A DNA stretch of 64,000 nt from Actinostola sp. cb2023 (GCA_033675265.1 JAUJYZ010000929.1:310001-374000), one strand, 5' to 3'; positions 46,675-58,124 are shown, counted from the first letter of the stretch. Translations and numbers: made by a program. Notes: a model not told the origin generated them from the sequence alone.

Positions 46675-47121
46675 AGTGCATATGAAGCGAAATTTTTATT
46701 TTGAAATTCGATTACATATGAAGTGAATAGTGGGATGTTTCAGTATTTTGTGTTTTGGACTTTGCATTTGCGAGTTATAAAGGTTTGAAATCGTGATATG
46801 CTAATTTGGTGACGTCATTAAGGTTGCACGTCGTAACTTATTTATATTTTTCCAAGCAGTACTCTTCTCTGAAATAGAAAAAAAGCTCCGTAACATCATT
46901 TATATAAGTTATGGAAAACTTTTTGCCAGATTATAAAATGTCAATAATTTGTACAAGGACGCTTTTGTATAATAAATGGCATTACCAAATTAGCATATCA
47001 CGATTTCAAACCTTTATAACTCGAAAATGCCAAATGCAAAGTCCAAAACACAAAATATTGAAACATCCCACTATTCACTTCATATGTAATCGAATTTCAA
47101 AAGAAAAAATTCGTATGCACT
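46675..47121. repeat. TTAA-flanked AGTGCATATGAAG MITE
   Basis: It shares its left TTAA with the neighbouring element (46671-46674) and has TTAA at 47122-47125. The arms contain TTCGATTACATATGAAGTG and TTGCGAGTTATAAAGG, mirrored on the right. Same family as 39136-39556. Confidence 0.8.
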
Positions 47122-47160
47122 TTAACGCTTGCAAAGGGCATTGTGAGACAAATTACATCA

Positions 47161-47830
47161 AAATTGTCCAGTGTAACTTCTCCTTACCCAAATCTAAAAT
47201 GTCTGTGCTTGCAAGTATAATGAATACAACACATACAGCAGTGTTGAGGGTTTTCCCATACTTTGATACATTCATATTCACATTTTCTTCGTTATCCGTC
47301 CGACACTACTAAAGATGTTACGTTAGTATTTTCAGCTTTTTATAGCTTTCTACGGTGATCAGTATATGAATTTCTACCAAATTGTCCAGAAAGAAACAGC
47401 TTTACATGTTGTATTTTGAAACCTTTACTGAAGGAAAAGGAAGTAGAGAAAGGAACATTAACAACCGACTGATCTCGAAGTTGTAGAAAAACTTTTTGCC
47501 AGATTAAAAATGCCAGTAATTTGCACAAGGGCACTTTTGTATAATAAATGATGCCTACGTTGACGTCACTGAATTACCATATCACGATTTCATACCTTTA
47601 TAACTCGCAAATGCGAAGCTCAAATCACAAAATACTGAACCATCCCACTACTCACTTCATATGTAATCGATTTTTAAAATAAAAAAATAAGAGTCATAGG
47701 CACTTTAAGTACGATTGCCTAACAGACGGTCAATGCTGACACCAGCGGATGTACCTATAGTAGTCGCAGCGTGTAGCTGATAATAAACACAAACAAACCA
47801 CACTAAAACGAAATTAGATTTTGTTATCTT
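47161..47830 (-). pseudogene. GPCR remnant broken by MITEs
   Basis: On the minus strand, 47770-47711 reads VSIDRLLGNR, matching the end of TM3 (S-x-DRLL). The frame stops at the end of the MITE copy at 47704. At 47290-47161 the reading KYGKTLNTAVCVVFII matches TM6 of the intact receptors (KYRKTxNTMVxxCV). The segments between and beyond are degenerate. The order TM3 then TM6 on the minus strand fits a single decayed receptor interrupted by an insertion. Confidence 0.7.
47478..47704. repeat. truncated right half of the TTAA MITE family
   Basis: Matches the right arm of 39136-39556 and ends CACT followed by TTAA at 47705. The left arm is absent. It lies within the GPCR remnant. Confidence 0.7.
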
Positions 47831-48056
47831 GGTCAGAATGGCTTTCTTACAATTTCAATTCATTGGACTGTGTAAATATTGAATAGCGCTGTCACATGGA
47901 GAAAGTGATTAGTTCTTATTATGGTTAGTACGAATTGATTTTAAAGATGGTCATGGGAAAATGCACCGGAAATGTGAAAATGTTGACTGGTGAAAATACA
48001 TCATAATACAAGTTAAGTTGAACAAATGGCATCGATCCTCGGACACCCAGGGGTAT

Positions 48057-48562
48057 ACAGCTAATTCAGAAAAAGTTGTCGGCGATCGGCTTCAAGACTA
48101 CGCGACTAGACCGAAAAGGAGTATGGGTAAATATCAATGCTTCTATAAATACACTATCAAAAAGGAACGTCTCTCACGGAATATGAATCATTTCACAAAT
48201 AGAAGATGGCTTTCTACTGGAAAAGACCAATATTCTGAAGTTATTGTAAACGTTCGAGTTAATTAATATTCAACATGAGTTTATGTAAATTAGATAATGA
48301 CATTCCAGCGTGCAGCGCGCGAACTTCAACTAAAATTTTATTCAAAAACACAACAGAATCCTCAACTTCCTTGCCATTTTGTTCACCATCTGCTTCTGTT
48401 TCCTTGATTTAAAACGCGTAGGTATACATTTACAGATTCACCTGCCATTGTCACCAAATACGAAAAGCATGCAAGTGATTTATCATATTTACCCATACTC
48501 CCTTTCGGTCTAGTCGCGTAGGCTTGAAGTCGATCTCCGACAACGTTTTCTGAATTAGCTGT
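48057..48562. repeat. ACAGCTAATTCAG MITE, second copy, with an insertion
   Basis: Inverted relative to the copy at 21084-21393 and the same in its two outer parts. About 196 bp (48192-48387) is extra compared with the first copy. Part of the extra sequence (about 48223-48345) is an inverted copy of 53760-53890. Confidence 0.7.
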
Positions 48563-48577
48563 ATTATGTCGCTCGTT

Positions 48578-48832
48578 AGTCGCTCCCAGAGAAATACCCC
48601 TGGGAACGAAGTCTGTTGGAACTTGTAGAGTTGCATTGTGGTAGTCAAAATCCGGTAGTCAAAATTCAAAATGGCGGCAGTCCTATTGAAACGTATGTAT
48701 GTAGAATAATACTTGATACTGATTGGTCGACCTTACTAGGTCGACCAATCAGAAACGAGAGTAATTTTGACTTCCGGAACAAGTTCCAACAGACTTTGTT
48801 CCCAGAGGTATTTCTCTGGGAGCGAGTAATGA
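48578..48832. repeat. GCTCCCAGAGAAATACC foldback element
   Basis: GCTCCCAGAGAAATACCCCT with GTCTGTTGGAAC at the left is mirrored by GTTCCAACAGAC and AGGTATTTCTCTGGGAGC at the right. The core has a TTGGTCGACCTTACTAGGTCGACCAA palindrome and CAAAATGGCGGC. Confidence 0.65.
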
Positions 48833-49715
48833 GCGACAGAATATACCCCTGGGTTCCCAAGGATGAACAAATGGGGACCAACCGTCAAAGCTGCGAACTA
48901 AATGTAGATGTGTAGACCATGTTTCCATCTATTGTGTCTTTATATATCAACCGAATCGCGCAACTAATAGGAAGAACAGAAGGCCATTCATAAAACTAAT
49001 TAATCGATTGATATGTTTTATTGGAAATTAAAACAACAAAGGCTTTTCATTTTCTGGAACAAAACCGTTTTATATCGCTTTACCTGGCCGATAGGAAACA
49101 CAAAATCTACGGCTTTTCCGTGAGATACTGGGATGATCTCTTTTTGTTTGTTTTAACATATGCTGTTGGCATATCAGTAGTTCATCGATTTTGAGAGATA
49201 TTGGCGAGATGGTATATATGTATACTAAATATATGTATATAATATCCTTGTTATTTCTATATTAATTTCCACACGAAGGCTAGACTGAGCATATGGGCAT
49301 TTTGTCTGCGCATGCGTCAACAAAGTAGAATAACATTGAAGTCTGATGCATTTGTCAAGTGATAGCTCATTCTAAGGATTTTGTGTCGGAGATCTACGCG
49401 TTTCTAAAGTTTAAACGTTATGGAAGTTTACACATTTTTAAAGACAATAAACACTGCTTCCCCTGGGTGTATATTTGGCCGCTGTTATTTCTTTTGATGG
49501 CGAGATATTTTGCTTTGAAATGCGACTATGGTGTTTGGAGTTGGATGTTCAGCGTTGATTATTTCCACAATCAAGTATTCTACAGCAGTGGATGAACGTC
49601 ACGTAAGTGTGATGAAAGTAAACTTTTAGAATTGTAATGAAATGATCTTTCAGGTAGAAGCGATTTCGAGCTATAGCCCGGTGAATCTTTAGAAGTGTTC
49701 AATCTAGATCGAACT
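48833..49715. other. gene-free stretch
   Basis: It contains a 78-codon frame (49359-49595) with hydrophobic segments but no recognised domain, so I do not call it a gene. No paired repeats were seen. Confidence 0.3.
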
Positions 49716-49776
49716 TTAAAGTGCCTATAACCCCTATGAGATTGTTTTAAAATTATATTCAATATAAGCTGAATAG

Positions 49777-50028
49777 CATACTATTCGCGGCAGTCCCTTT
49801 CACGCTCGCTTAATAAGAGATGGAGAAATGCAACCGCGCTATAGCTCGAAAGTGGAAGTGCAAAGGGATAGGGTCAGGGAGGGGAGAGGAAAGAGCACGG
49901 TAGCTTTGGGAGGCAAGCGCGAAAGAGAGTGTCAAGCCAGTAGCCAATAGCCGAAGGGTTCTTACGCGAACTGGGCAGTAATTAGATGCAGAGCTCTTAT
50001 TTATACTCGCGCTGCAAGGGACTGGCGC
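49777..50028. mobile_element. short CATACTATTCGCG element (E1)
   Basis: Starts CATACTATTCGCGGCAGTCC and ends AAGGGACTGGCGC. Flanked on each side by GAATAG (49771-49776, 50029-50034). CTATTCGCG-CAGTCCCTT at the left and its mirror at the right (using the flanking bases) form imperfect terminal inverted repeats. Purine-rich, no coding frame. Confidence 0.6.
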
Positions 50029-50034
50029 GAATAG

Positions 50035-51925
50035 CATACTATTCGCGGCAGTCCCTTTCACGCTCGCTTAATAAGAGATGGAGAAATGCGCCCGCGCCCA
50101 GAAGCTTAGCGTTTGATGCGGTCTAATACCAAGTCACTCGAGACCTTTGCCAATACTCAAAAAGCCAAGTCCAAAACTTAACTAGGCAGGACCCTCCAGC
50201 CACCCAAAACTTAGGATGAGTGGCTTACGTGGAAGGCATAGTGAAACGCGCGAGACTGTTTTAGCTAGTGTATGACACTATATATGGAGGCAGCTGCAGC
50301 CACAGAAAGGTGGGCGTGAATCAATAACCTACAGGCTGCCAGCCCTTGGGTGGTAAAAGGAGATGGAAATATAAGGTAAAGCGTTTCTGCGCGGGAGTAA
50401 CCCACCCAAGGGATGACAGCCTGAGCGTCAGTAATCCGACTAGGGCATTAGACGCCCTTTCAGGCTACCATAGGAGATAGGGAAAACCCAAATAGCGCGG
50501 GAGAGGACACAAAACAAAAACTTCACAAAATGTTAGAGCAACGGAAATAAACCGAAAATAAAACGAACAGGGACAGTATACGTATCTGAGGCACAACACC
50601 ATAACCGAATTAATAATTCTTGTAGCGCCCACAAAGGGCCAACAGTGAAAATACCGTAAGGCACGCACAATCAATGATATGCGAAAACGGGAAGAACAAA
50701 GGGAGACAATCACAAAGGAAAGGAAACAAAGGGAGGTGTGGAGGGAGGGACAACAACAAAGAGAAACAATACAACACCAAATTGGATGCAAATGCGAGAA
50801 GCAGCAAATCTGCAAATGTCGAAAACACAAATATACCCAAAACCGAACAACTCAGTCGAATTTGCACCGTCTTGACAATATATAGGGTGCAGAACGCTAT
50901 AATAATAATAATAACGCTAAGGGAAATCATTGCTCAACATTAACCATGCAACTAGAATGCTTGGACATTACGTCACGGTACGCAAAGGGAAATATCAAGC
51001 ACAAGCCATACGACAATGTTCAACCTCATACCCCTAAGCATGCAAAACTTATATATAAACGAGGCAAAGGGGAGGGAAAGCATGCATAAAGTAAAGATGA
51101 CGTTGTATCATGTTGTATAGTACCGACTATATAGAACACAAACAAACAACCGAGAAGGGAAACTGAGGGAAATGCAACTCCACAAACCCGGTGTTTGCGA
51201 GGCCAGCACGGTAAACAAACACTCACTTGAGAGTTCAACACACGTGCAAACTATGGGGAGCCGAGGGAAATGCAACTCCACAAACCCGGTGTTTGCGAGG
51301 CGAAGCACGGTAAACAAAACTCACTGTAGAGTTCAACATACGTGCAAACTATTAGGGAGCCGAGGGAAATGCAACTCCACAAACCCGGTGTTTGCGAGGC
51401 GAAGCACGGTAAACAAACACTCACATTAGAGTTCAACACACGTGCAAACTATTGGGGAGCCGAGGGAAATGCAACTCCACAAACCCGGTGTTTGCGAGGA
51501 GAAGCACGGTAAACAAAACTCACTGTAGAGTTCAACATACGTGCAAACTATAAGGGAGCCGAGGGAAATGCAACTCTACAAACCCGGTGTTTGCGAGGCG
51601 AAGCACGGTAAACAAACACTCACATTAGAGTTCAACACACGTGCAAACTTTTAGGGAGCCGAGGGAAATCGAACGAACTTGAAACCGACCTATAAAACGT
51701 TTATACCTGAAAGGACCATGGTCTGGATTCGCAGCAGGTACTTATATACTTGGTTGGGATGACTTCTCAACGCCTGGGCTTGTTCAACAGCAGCTAGGAC
51801 AGGAATTTGTTCATCGGCCATGACTGAGTAAGGATATAGGTAGCGTAGCGAAGGGTTCTTACGCGAACTGGGCAGTATTTAGATGCAGAGCTCTTATTTA
51901 TACTCGCGCTGCAAGGGACTGGCGC
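50035..51925. mobile_element. long CATACTATTCGCG element (E2) with internal minisatellite
   Basis: It has the same first ~60 bp and the same last ~75 bp as E1, but a 1.7-kb different interior. Flanked by GAATAG at 50029-50034 and 51926-51931. The interior includes an inverted pair (AGGCTGCCAGCCCTTGGGTGG at ~50331 and its partner at ~50402), a purine-rich stretch and a ~99-bp tandem repeat. Frames of up to 121 codons show no domain. Either a TIR element or a split-direct-repeat (YR) element could give this layout. Confidence 0.55.
51160..51665 (+). repeat. ~99-bp minisatellite, five copies
   Basis: GGGAAATGCAACTCCACAAA starts units at about 51165, 51264, 51364, 51463 and 51562, and a partial copy follows. 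Each unit contains CCCGGTGTTTGCGAGG and ACACGTGCAAACT. It is internal to E2. Confidence 0.85.
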
Positions 51926-52334
51926 GAATAGTTGGTGGGTTCAGTATTTTGTGATTTGAACCTTGCGTTTATGAGTTATAGAGGTTTGAAATCTCAATAT
52001 GCAAATTTGATGACGTCTACTAAGACTTCATTTATTATACAAAAACGCCCTTGTGCTGATTATTGACATTTGAAAACTTACAGAATATTTTCACAGTCTT
52101 TATAAATGATTTTATAACTTTTTCCCCATTTCAAAATATAAGCTCTTCTTGAAAAAGTCTACATAAGTTATTGCAAATTCCTGGGTTGACGTCATCAAAT
52201 TTGCATATTGACATTTCAAACCTCTATAACTCATAAACGCAAGGTTCAAATCACAAAATACTGAACCCACCAACTATTCAGCTTATATTGAATAGATTTT
52301 TGAAAGAATCTCACAGGGGTTATAGGCACTTTAA

Positions 52335-53229
52335 CGAGATATTGCTTGAAATTTTTACCGACCTCCAAATTGGAGATAATTACCACAGCATTCATTCCTT
52401 TATATAATTTCAGTTTTTATAGAGAATGGGGCTTCAAAAAATTCGTAGCTGTCAGATTAAATAGATTCTTCTCACCCTATACTCGGTGTAATGGCGGAAT
52501 TGTTGTTTTGTGTTACTGTTCGAAGCCATGGTTCTCTCATATCTTCGTCTATTTCCTTATTCTAAGTCTTTGAAAGTATAACGGAGAGGACAAATTTTAC
52601 AGGAAAATTATTTGTTAAGAAAATTAAAACTTGTTTCCACTGTTTTGCATTGCAGAATTTTTGCTTACAAGTTCCTGGATTCGCGACGAGCAGAAATGTG
52701 GACTTCAAGCATTCAAGTCAAATTATCTTTCGATTTCTACCGACCCCCAAGTTGCTTACTGTTACGGAGGCGAAGATTATTCCATTCATCACAATAAATG
52801 ACTTTTAGAAAATGTATAGCTCCTGCTATGAATGTTCAAAGTGCATGTATACGGCGAAGACGGCAGCCATTGTCAGTTTAGCTTGTCATGTCTGGACCTC
52901 CGTCACCTTGCAATATACAACTCATAATGCATCTTAAATACTTGTTATGACAACTGCAGCATCCTTCAGCATATATTGATAACATAGAATCCATCATTTT
53001 TGAGTTGCATATATTCATATAGACAAATAAATAAATAAATATACGAGATAGAACTTCGCCATCTTGTTTGTTATTCCTGGTATTTAAATTATCGCGGGAT
53101 GGCACGGGATATATGCGCGTGTCCGAGGGTCTCACGCATGCGCAGACAAATTGAACATGTGCTCACACGAAGTTCATTTACTCTCTACGGGTTCAACATT
53201 GACCTGATAGTCGAATGAGAATGGGAAAT
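52335..53229. other. gene-free stretch
   Basis: Short open frames at 52346-52573 and 52612-52797 have no recognised domain. A GCATGCGCAGACAAATTG segment near 53138 has an inverted relative (TTTGTCTGCGCATGC) near 49300. Confidence 0.3.
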
Positions 53230-53330
53230 AATCTAGCTTAATTGTTTCTCGATACAAGCAATGTTTCTCAATTCTGAGAAGGCCTGTCAGGATTTTGTGA
53301 CGGATTGCAAAGTGATGGAGGTTTTCATAT

Positions 53331-53622
53331 ACACCTATTCCAAAAATCGTTGTCCCCGCCGAAAGCAACAAGCAAGTAGCTGACGACCGCAAAGGACATT
53401 GGCACTTTCTCCTTATTCATTTTTTCATGCGTAGATATTTTGACAATATGCATTTTCAAATGGCCGAATAGTTCCAAATGATTGCTATTGCAACGCTCTT
53501 AGGGATAACTTCTCAAGTACCACTGATAAATACAATTAATTAGGAGATTCCCAAAGTCCTTTGCGGTCGTCAGCTTATTGCTTATTGCTTTCGGCCCGGA
53601 CAACGATATTTGGAATAGGTGT
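53331..53622. repeat. ACACCTATTCC MITE with a known empty site
   Basis: ACACCTATTCCAAAAATCGTT and GGACAACGATATTTGG...AATAGGTGT are inverted. Inner arms GACGACCGCAAAGGAC and GTCCTTTGCGGTCGTC pair. The flanking sequence is continuous in the copy at 45535-45720, which lacks this 292-bp piece. TA is present at both ends. Confidence 0.8.
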
Positions 53623-53959
53623 ATCTGATGGCTAAATAAACATAGTTGTTGCTGATAAAGCTGTACTAGAAACAATAGAGTAGAATGCAATATGGGAGCT
53701 ATAGATGTATAATTCAAAAATTAAACGAGACTTACCTAAGTCGATGTTTGATTGGAATATATGTGTTTTGGAATAAAATTTTAGTTGAAGTTCGCGCGCT
53801 GCACGCTGGAATGTCATTATCTAATTTACATGAACTCATTTTGAATATTAATTAACTCGAACGTTTACAACAACTTCAAAATGTTGGTCTTTTGCAGTGA
53901 AATACTCCATAATTTTCGACTTTATATATTATAATAATAAATAGAAGACTATGTACTTG

Positions 53960-53997
<38 letters not shown>

Positions 53998-54120
53998 TCG
54001 AGGTCATGGCCGTCGCAAGGTCCGTGCTCAATGCCCAAGAGCCAAAAATTGTTTTAATTTTATAATTTAAAATTTAAATCAGTGTCTTTGAGCTGATTTG
54101 AACTCCACGCCACTGTAGTT

Positions 54121-54243
54121 GCCTCGGTTGCTCAGTGGGTAGAGCACCTGTCATGAAATCGGGGTGTCGTGGGTGGGTTCTAATCCCGCTCGAGGCGTCT
54201 GATTTTTTCCGAACATTTGTTCTGTATATTCCTCAATACTAAC

Positions 54244-54303
<60 letters not shown>
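54121..54303 (+). repeat. tRNA-derived SINE with (AAT)n tail
   Basis: The head (54121-54196) folds as a cloverleaf. A 7-bp acceptor pairs GCCTCGG/TCGAGGC, the D arm is GCTC/GAGC, and the T arm is GTGGG/CCCGC with B box GGTTCTAATCC. A short body follows and then an AAT repeat at 54241-54300. The tail and an unusual anticodon loop favour a SINE over a functional tRNA gene. Confidence 0.65.
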
Positions 54304-54306
<3 letters not shown>

Positions 54307-54510
54307 CTTTATTCTTCAAAACAAATTACAAATGAGAGATAGAAAAATAGATAAAAATCCTTATTTACAAAATTTAAAATGATCGCTTGGATTGTTCAAT
54401 AACAATTAACTAATGATATTAGAATACAAACAATAAATATGAATAATATAATATAAGCAATATATATATATAAAAAAGATAAAAAATAAATAAATAAAGA
54501 TATAAAAATA

Positions 54511-57284
54511 TTATTTACAGATGGCTCCTACTGTCGTTTCTATATCTAAATCAATGTTTTTAATGTCACAAGGTAATCTCTTAAATGTTCTTGAGCCTCT
54601 CAGACACAGCAGCGCAGATCTCAATATTGAGAACGAGACTTTGGCTCTAATCCATGAGATAACTGTTGCATATTGTTCACCTTTCTTTATAGCAATCAGC
54701 TCAGCAAGTCTACTATGGTATCTCAAACATTCGTTTCCCATCCCTCCAGTTGTAGTAAAGACTAATGGTGTGAATGTTCCCTGTTCAATTTCCATCACTC
54801 TTTTCGAGTACATACGTTTCTTCTCGTTCTCGTGCATGCGGTAAATCTGTTGGGGATCGAGGTCTTTATAAGATTCTGCATTGGGGTGGCAAACCCGAAC
54901 ATCAAAGAATGCAGATCTTTGTCTTTCCCAAAACCCACGTGCATGGATATCTAAACGTGCGTCCGGTGCTTTATTCGATCCTCTATTCAATTCTTCTCCG
55001 GTGATATCTTGGAGGACGGGTTCAATTTCAACGTCACTACAAACCATATTCAATAGTTCAGCTTCAAGATCACGCAGCTCATTATGACGCTGGATTATGA
55101 AACCGCCTCTTTTGCAAATCATTGCGTGGTCAATAGAGAAGGATTCACCACATACACAAGTGGAAGGATTACCATCTATATGCCAATCATACCGCAGTTT
55201 AATAGCATCTCTAAACTCTCTTTTGTTCAAGTTAAAAGCCATTTCTTTAACTGGAATTACTGTCAGCCAAGTCGATGATCCCTTTTCTGTAGCCAAGTCT
55301 AAAACTCTTGATGTCTTTCGGTGTACTGTCTTCTTGATATGATCCACTCTATCTTTTAGTGTATTTTCTTTTTCTCTTCGAACAGTTTGCTGTAGTGATC
55401 TTGTGTGGAACTCATCTGGTAATTCATTTGTTTGAGAAATGATGTTTTCAACTAACGGGGTGGTTACATTAACTGATGCTGTATACTCTTGTTTTGCTTC
55501 TTGACAGGGATTTGTAAATCCAAGGCCACCCATTCGCACTGGTAATGCTAGGATGTCTCGTTCAGTTTGGCTACAATTATGCTCTGTAATAGATGGTATA
55601 AGCAAGTGAGATATTGCGTTCTCTAGTGGTTCTAGGAGATCCTGAATATCAGGCAGTGTTCGAAGAAAGTATGTCCATCGATGCTTCAAACCAAACGTAA
55701 AGGCAGCATAACAGGCTTGAGGCTGAGATACTGCAAACTCAGCCAGCTTGGTTATTTCATTGACCCAGTTTTCTACCTTTTTGCTAACATACTCGTCTAG
55801 ATATGATCTTGAACCCACTACTGCTCCCAGATGTGTCTGTCCTTGTGTGGTAACGTTGATGGCCGTTTCTTTGAAGGCATCTCTTGCGTTCTCTTCTTTT
55901 TCCGGTTTAACAATAAGCCAACATTTCTTACCATTGGGAAAATATCCCAAATCTGGTCCAGTCACGTTTAATGCATTCCACCATTTCTTAATTTCCTCTA
56001 TAGATCCAGCTCCACTCGCATCATCTGCAAACCAGCATTGCTTTGCTTTGGTAATGGACTGTAAGTATGTAATCAGTGGTTGAAGGCTGAGAGCATAGAG
56101 ACCCATAGCAAGTGGGTCACCTTGTGTTGTTCCTTCTGCAGACTCAAGTTCTTTGCCGCCTGTAATAAAATAAACGTGCTGGATGTCTATATGTATTTAT
56201 TGCGTAGATTGCAATTATTGGACAAAGTACTCTAATGTTGTGTAATGCAGCAGCTCTATTCAATGCATTAAAGGCATTGGAGGCGTCAATGAGCAGAACA
56301 GCGTCTGTATCATCTGCTTCAAATATATTATGCATTGCATGGATTGCTGCTTCACTTCCGGATTTCTGGCCAGCACACACCTGTAGTGAGCCACTAACAT
56401 CAATCACATCCTGCTTGGTTACATTCATTACGCACTTTCCAATAATTCTCCTAATTACCTCGCCCACTCCAATTGGTCTAACTGCGCCTTCACCTTTATC
56501 CAGTGGGATCAAGCGACTTGCCAACAATGGTTCTAGAGACAGAGGATCAAACGTACTTAGTACATAGTGTCCTTGTAAGTGTGGCTAGTGCATCACAAAG
56601 CTTTACAGACGAATGTTTAAAGGATTTACATGCAAGAATTCTCTTGAAACCAAGTGCATCAACTCCAGAAGGACCACCTGATCCCTTTGTTCTCAAAGCA
56701 GCCTCTCTAATCATCTGACCATCTATTTCAGAGTATATTGATTCTGGTATGTCATCGTCGACTGGTCCAAAAAGGAGTGTACCCAGTTTCGCTTCTTGTG
56801 GCTTGGGATGTTTCTCCTTAAGTTGCATCATAACATCATCTGTTAATGAAAGGACGCCTCCACAGGAACTATCGTTCAGGAAACGCAGCGCTGAGTTTAT
56901 TTGCCCCTCCATGACAAGCTTTGCGAAAATCTTTGCTCTGTCTGGCGGATCTGACTTTTTCGATTTTCCAATACGACTTTGAATCATTCGTCCTTCGCGT
57001 AGTAATTTGTTAATTTCCCCTTCTTTCCAGAGCACTAGACGTTTCATTAACAGTCTTGATGGTCTTTAGCCTTGGACTTTTGACTTGGCTTTTGGAGTGC
57101 TACTGCCAAGAGTACAAAAGCAGCTTTTAGGGCTATATGTTGCGTTTCAGAACAATTATTCCAGTCATTGATATGTAACGTTATTTGATCAATGAACTCT
57201 CTTCCTATTTTTCCATATGGGACAAGAAATACATTTTTTCTCCATGCTGTAATTTCATTGTATACATTTAATATGGTTGATGTC

Positions 57285-57285
<1 letters not shown>
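54511..57285 (-). pseudogene. non-LTR-type reverse transcriptase with zinc knuckle and putative endonuclease, frameshifted
   Basis: Read on the minus strand, one protein of about 900 residues is spread over four frames. It has an N-terminal WRKNVF region, a segment with [16 protein letters not shown], an RT core with [21 protein letters not shown] (motif A), TTQGDPLA (motif B) and WFADDASG (motif C, FADD), and [10 protein letters not shown]. Then comes a C-x-C-x7-H-x4-C knuckle and [13 protein letters not shown]...FFDVRV, which looks like a restriction-type endonuclease. The frame breaks lie near 57056, at 56549-56551 and at 56167-56170, each one base in a short run. The 5' end runs into an AAT microsatellite, so the copy is 5'-truncated. 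The 3' end leads to AATAAAG and the AAT tract at 54241. This is a family widespread in corals. Confidence 0.8.
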
Positions 57286-57325
<40 letters not shown>

Positions 57326-57360
57326 TTAACAATAACAATAATAATAATAATAACAATAAC

Positions 57361-57391
<31 letters not shown>

Positions 57392-57500
57392 GTAATAATA
57401 ATAATAAATAAATAACATTTACATAGCGCTTAATTAATCAATATTAAAATATTTTACAGCGCTTTACATTAACGTTAATTATTATTAACGATACTAAAGT
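57283..57500. repeat. AAT/AAC microsatellite and LINE/SINE-type 3' end
   Basis: AAT and AAC repeats at 57283-57415 are followed by ACATTTACATAGCGCTTAAT and TTTTACAGCGCTTTACATT, a pair of AGCGCTT motifs typical of the 3' ends of some retroelements. Confidence 0.6.
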
Positions 57501-58124
57501 GAACAAAAAGAAAACAAAAACTAGAAACTATAAAATATTCAAACAATACTACAATAAAATCACGTCATTCATTATGTTTTCAATTTCTGCGCGCGAAACG
57601 GCCGGAATTGATTACATTCAGTTCTCATAATGCTGTACTTTTGCATCTTAAATTGCAATTCCATGCGAGGACATTGAATACATAATGAATCACGTGACTT
57701 TATTGTAGTATTTTTCATCTGGACAATCTTTTTTGAGAATGACTGTATATAAATTTTAAAAGACAAACTATATACGGCTCTCAATTAAGGAAAAAAGCCC
57801 TCCTTCATGAGCCAATCAGCACTGAGTAATTTTGCCCTCTATGTTATAAGATCGAGAATATCCTGCCAAGTACTAAATACTGATTTGAGTGAACGTTGGG
57901 TAGAGAAGTGGTTCGCTCATGAGTTTGAAGACAAGCTAGTCAACTATTCTGAACACTGACGTCAAACAATTCATTAAAATAATCGAATTACTAAGCTCCA
58001 CTCTTGAAAAAGCTTGCAACAGTTAAAAAGGCATGTCTGGTTCTATGCGATGCATGATTTAGGAGTCAAGATTAAAGAAATAACTGGCTCAGTTTTGACT
58101 GGAGTTATCACAAACTCACACCTG
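57501..58124. other. gene-free stretch with a weak foldback
   Basis: ATCACGTCATTCATTATG near 57558 is roughly mirrored by CATAATGAATCACGTGA near 57680. Nothing else was recognised. Confidence 0.4.

Larger units (their letters stand above)
49720..52330. repeat. TTAA MITE split by a 2.15-kb nested insertion
   Basis: AGTGCCTATAACCCCTATGAG is mirrored at the right end, with TTAA at 49716-49719 and 52331-52334. The left arm breaks off at GCTGAATAG (49776) and resumes at TTGGTGGG (51932). The intact right arm shows these two points were once adjacent. Confidence 0.8.

Noticed and set aside
54121..54196. Functional tRNA gene
   Set aside because: The fold is good, but the anticodon loop lacks the usual T33, and the sequence continues into a body and AAT tail, as in a SINE.
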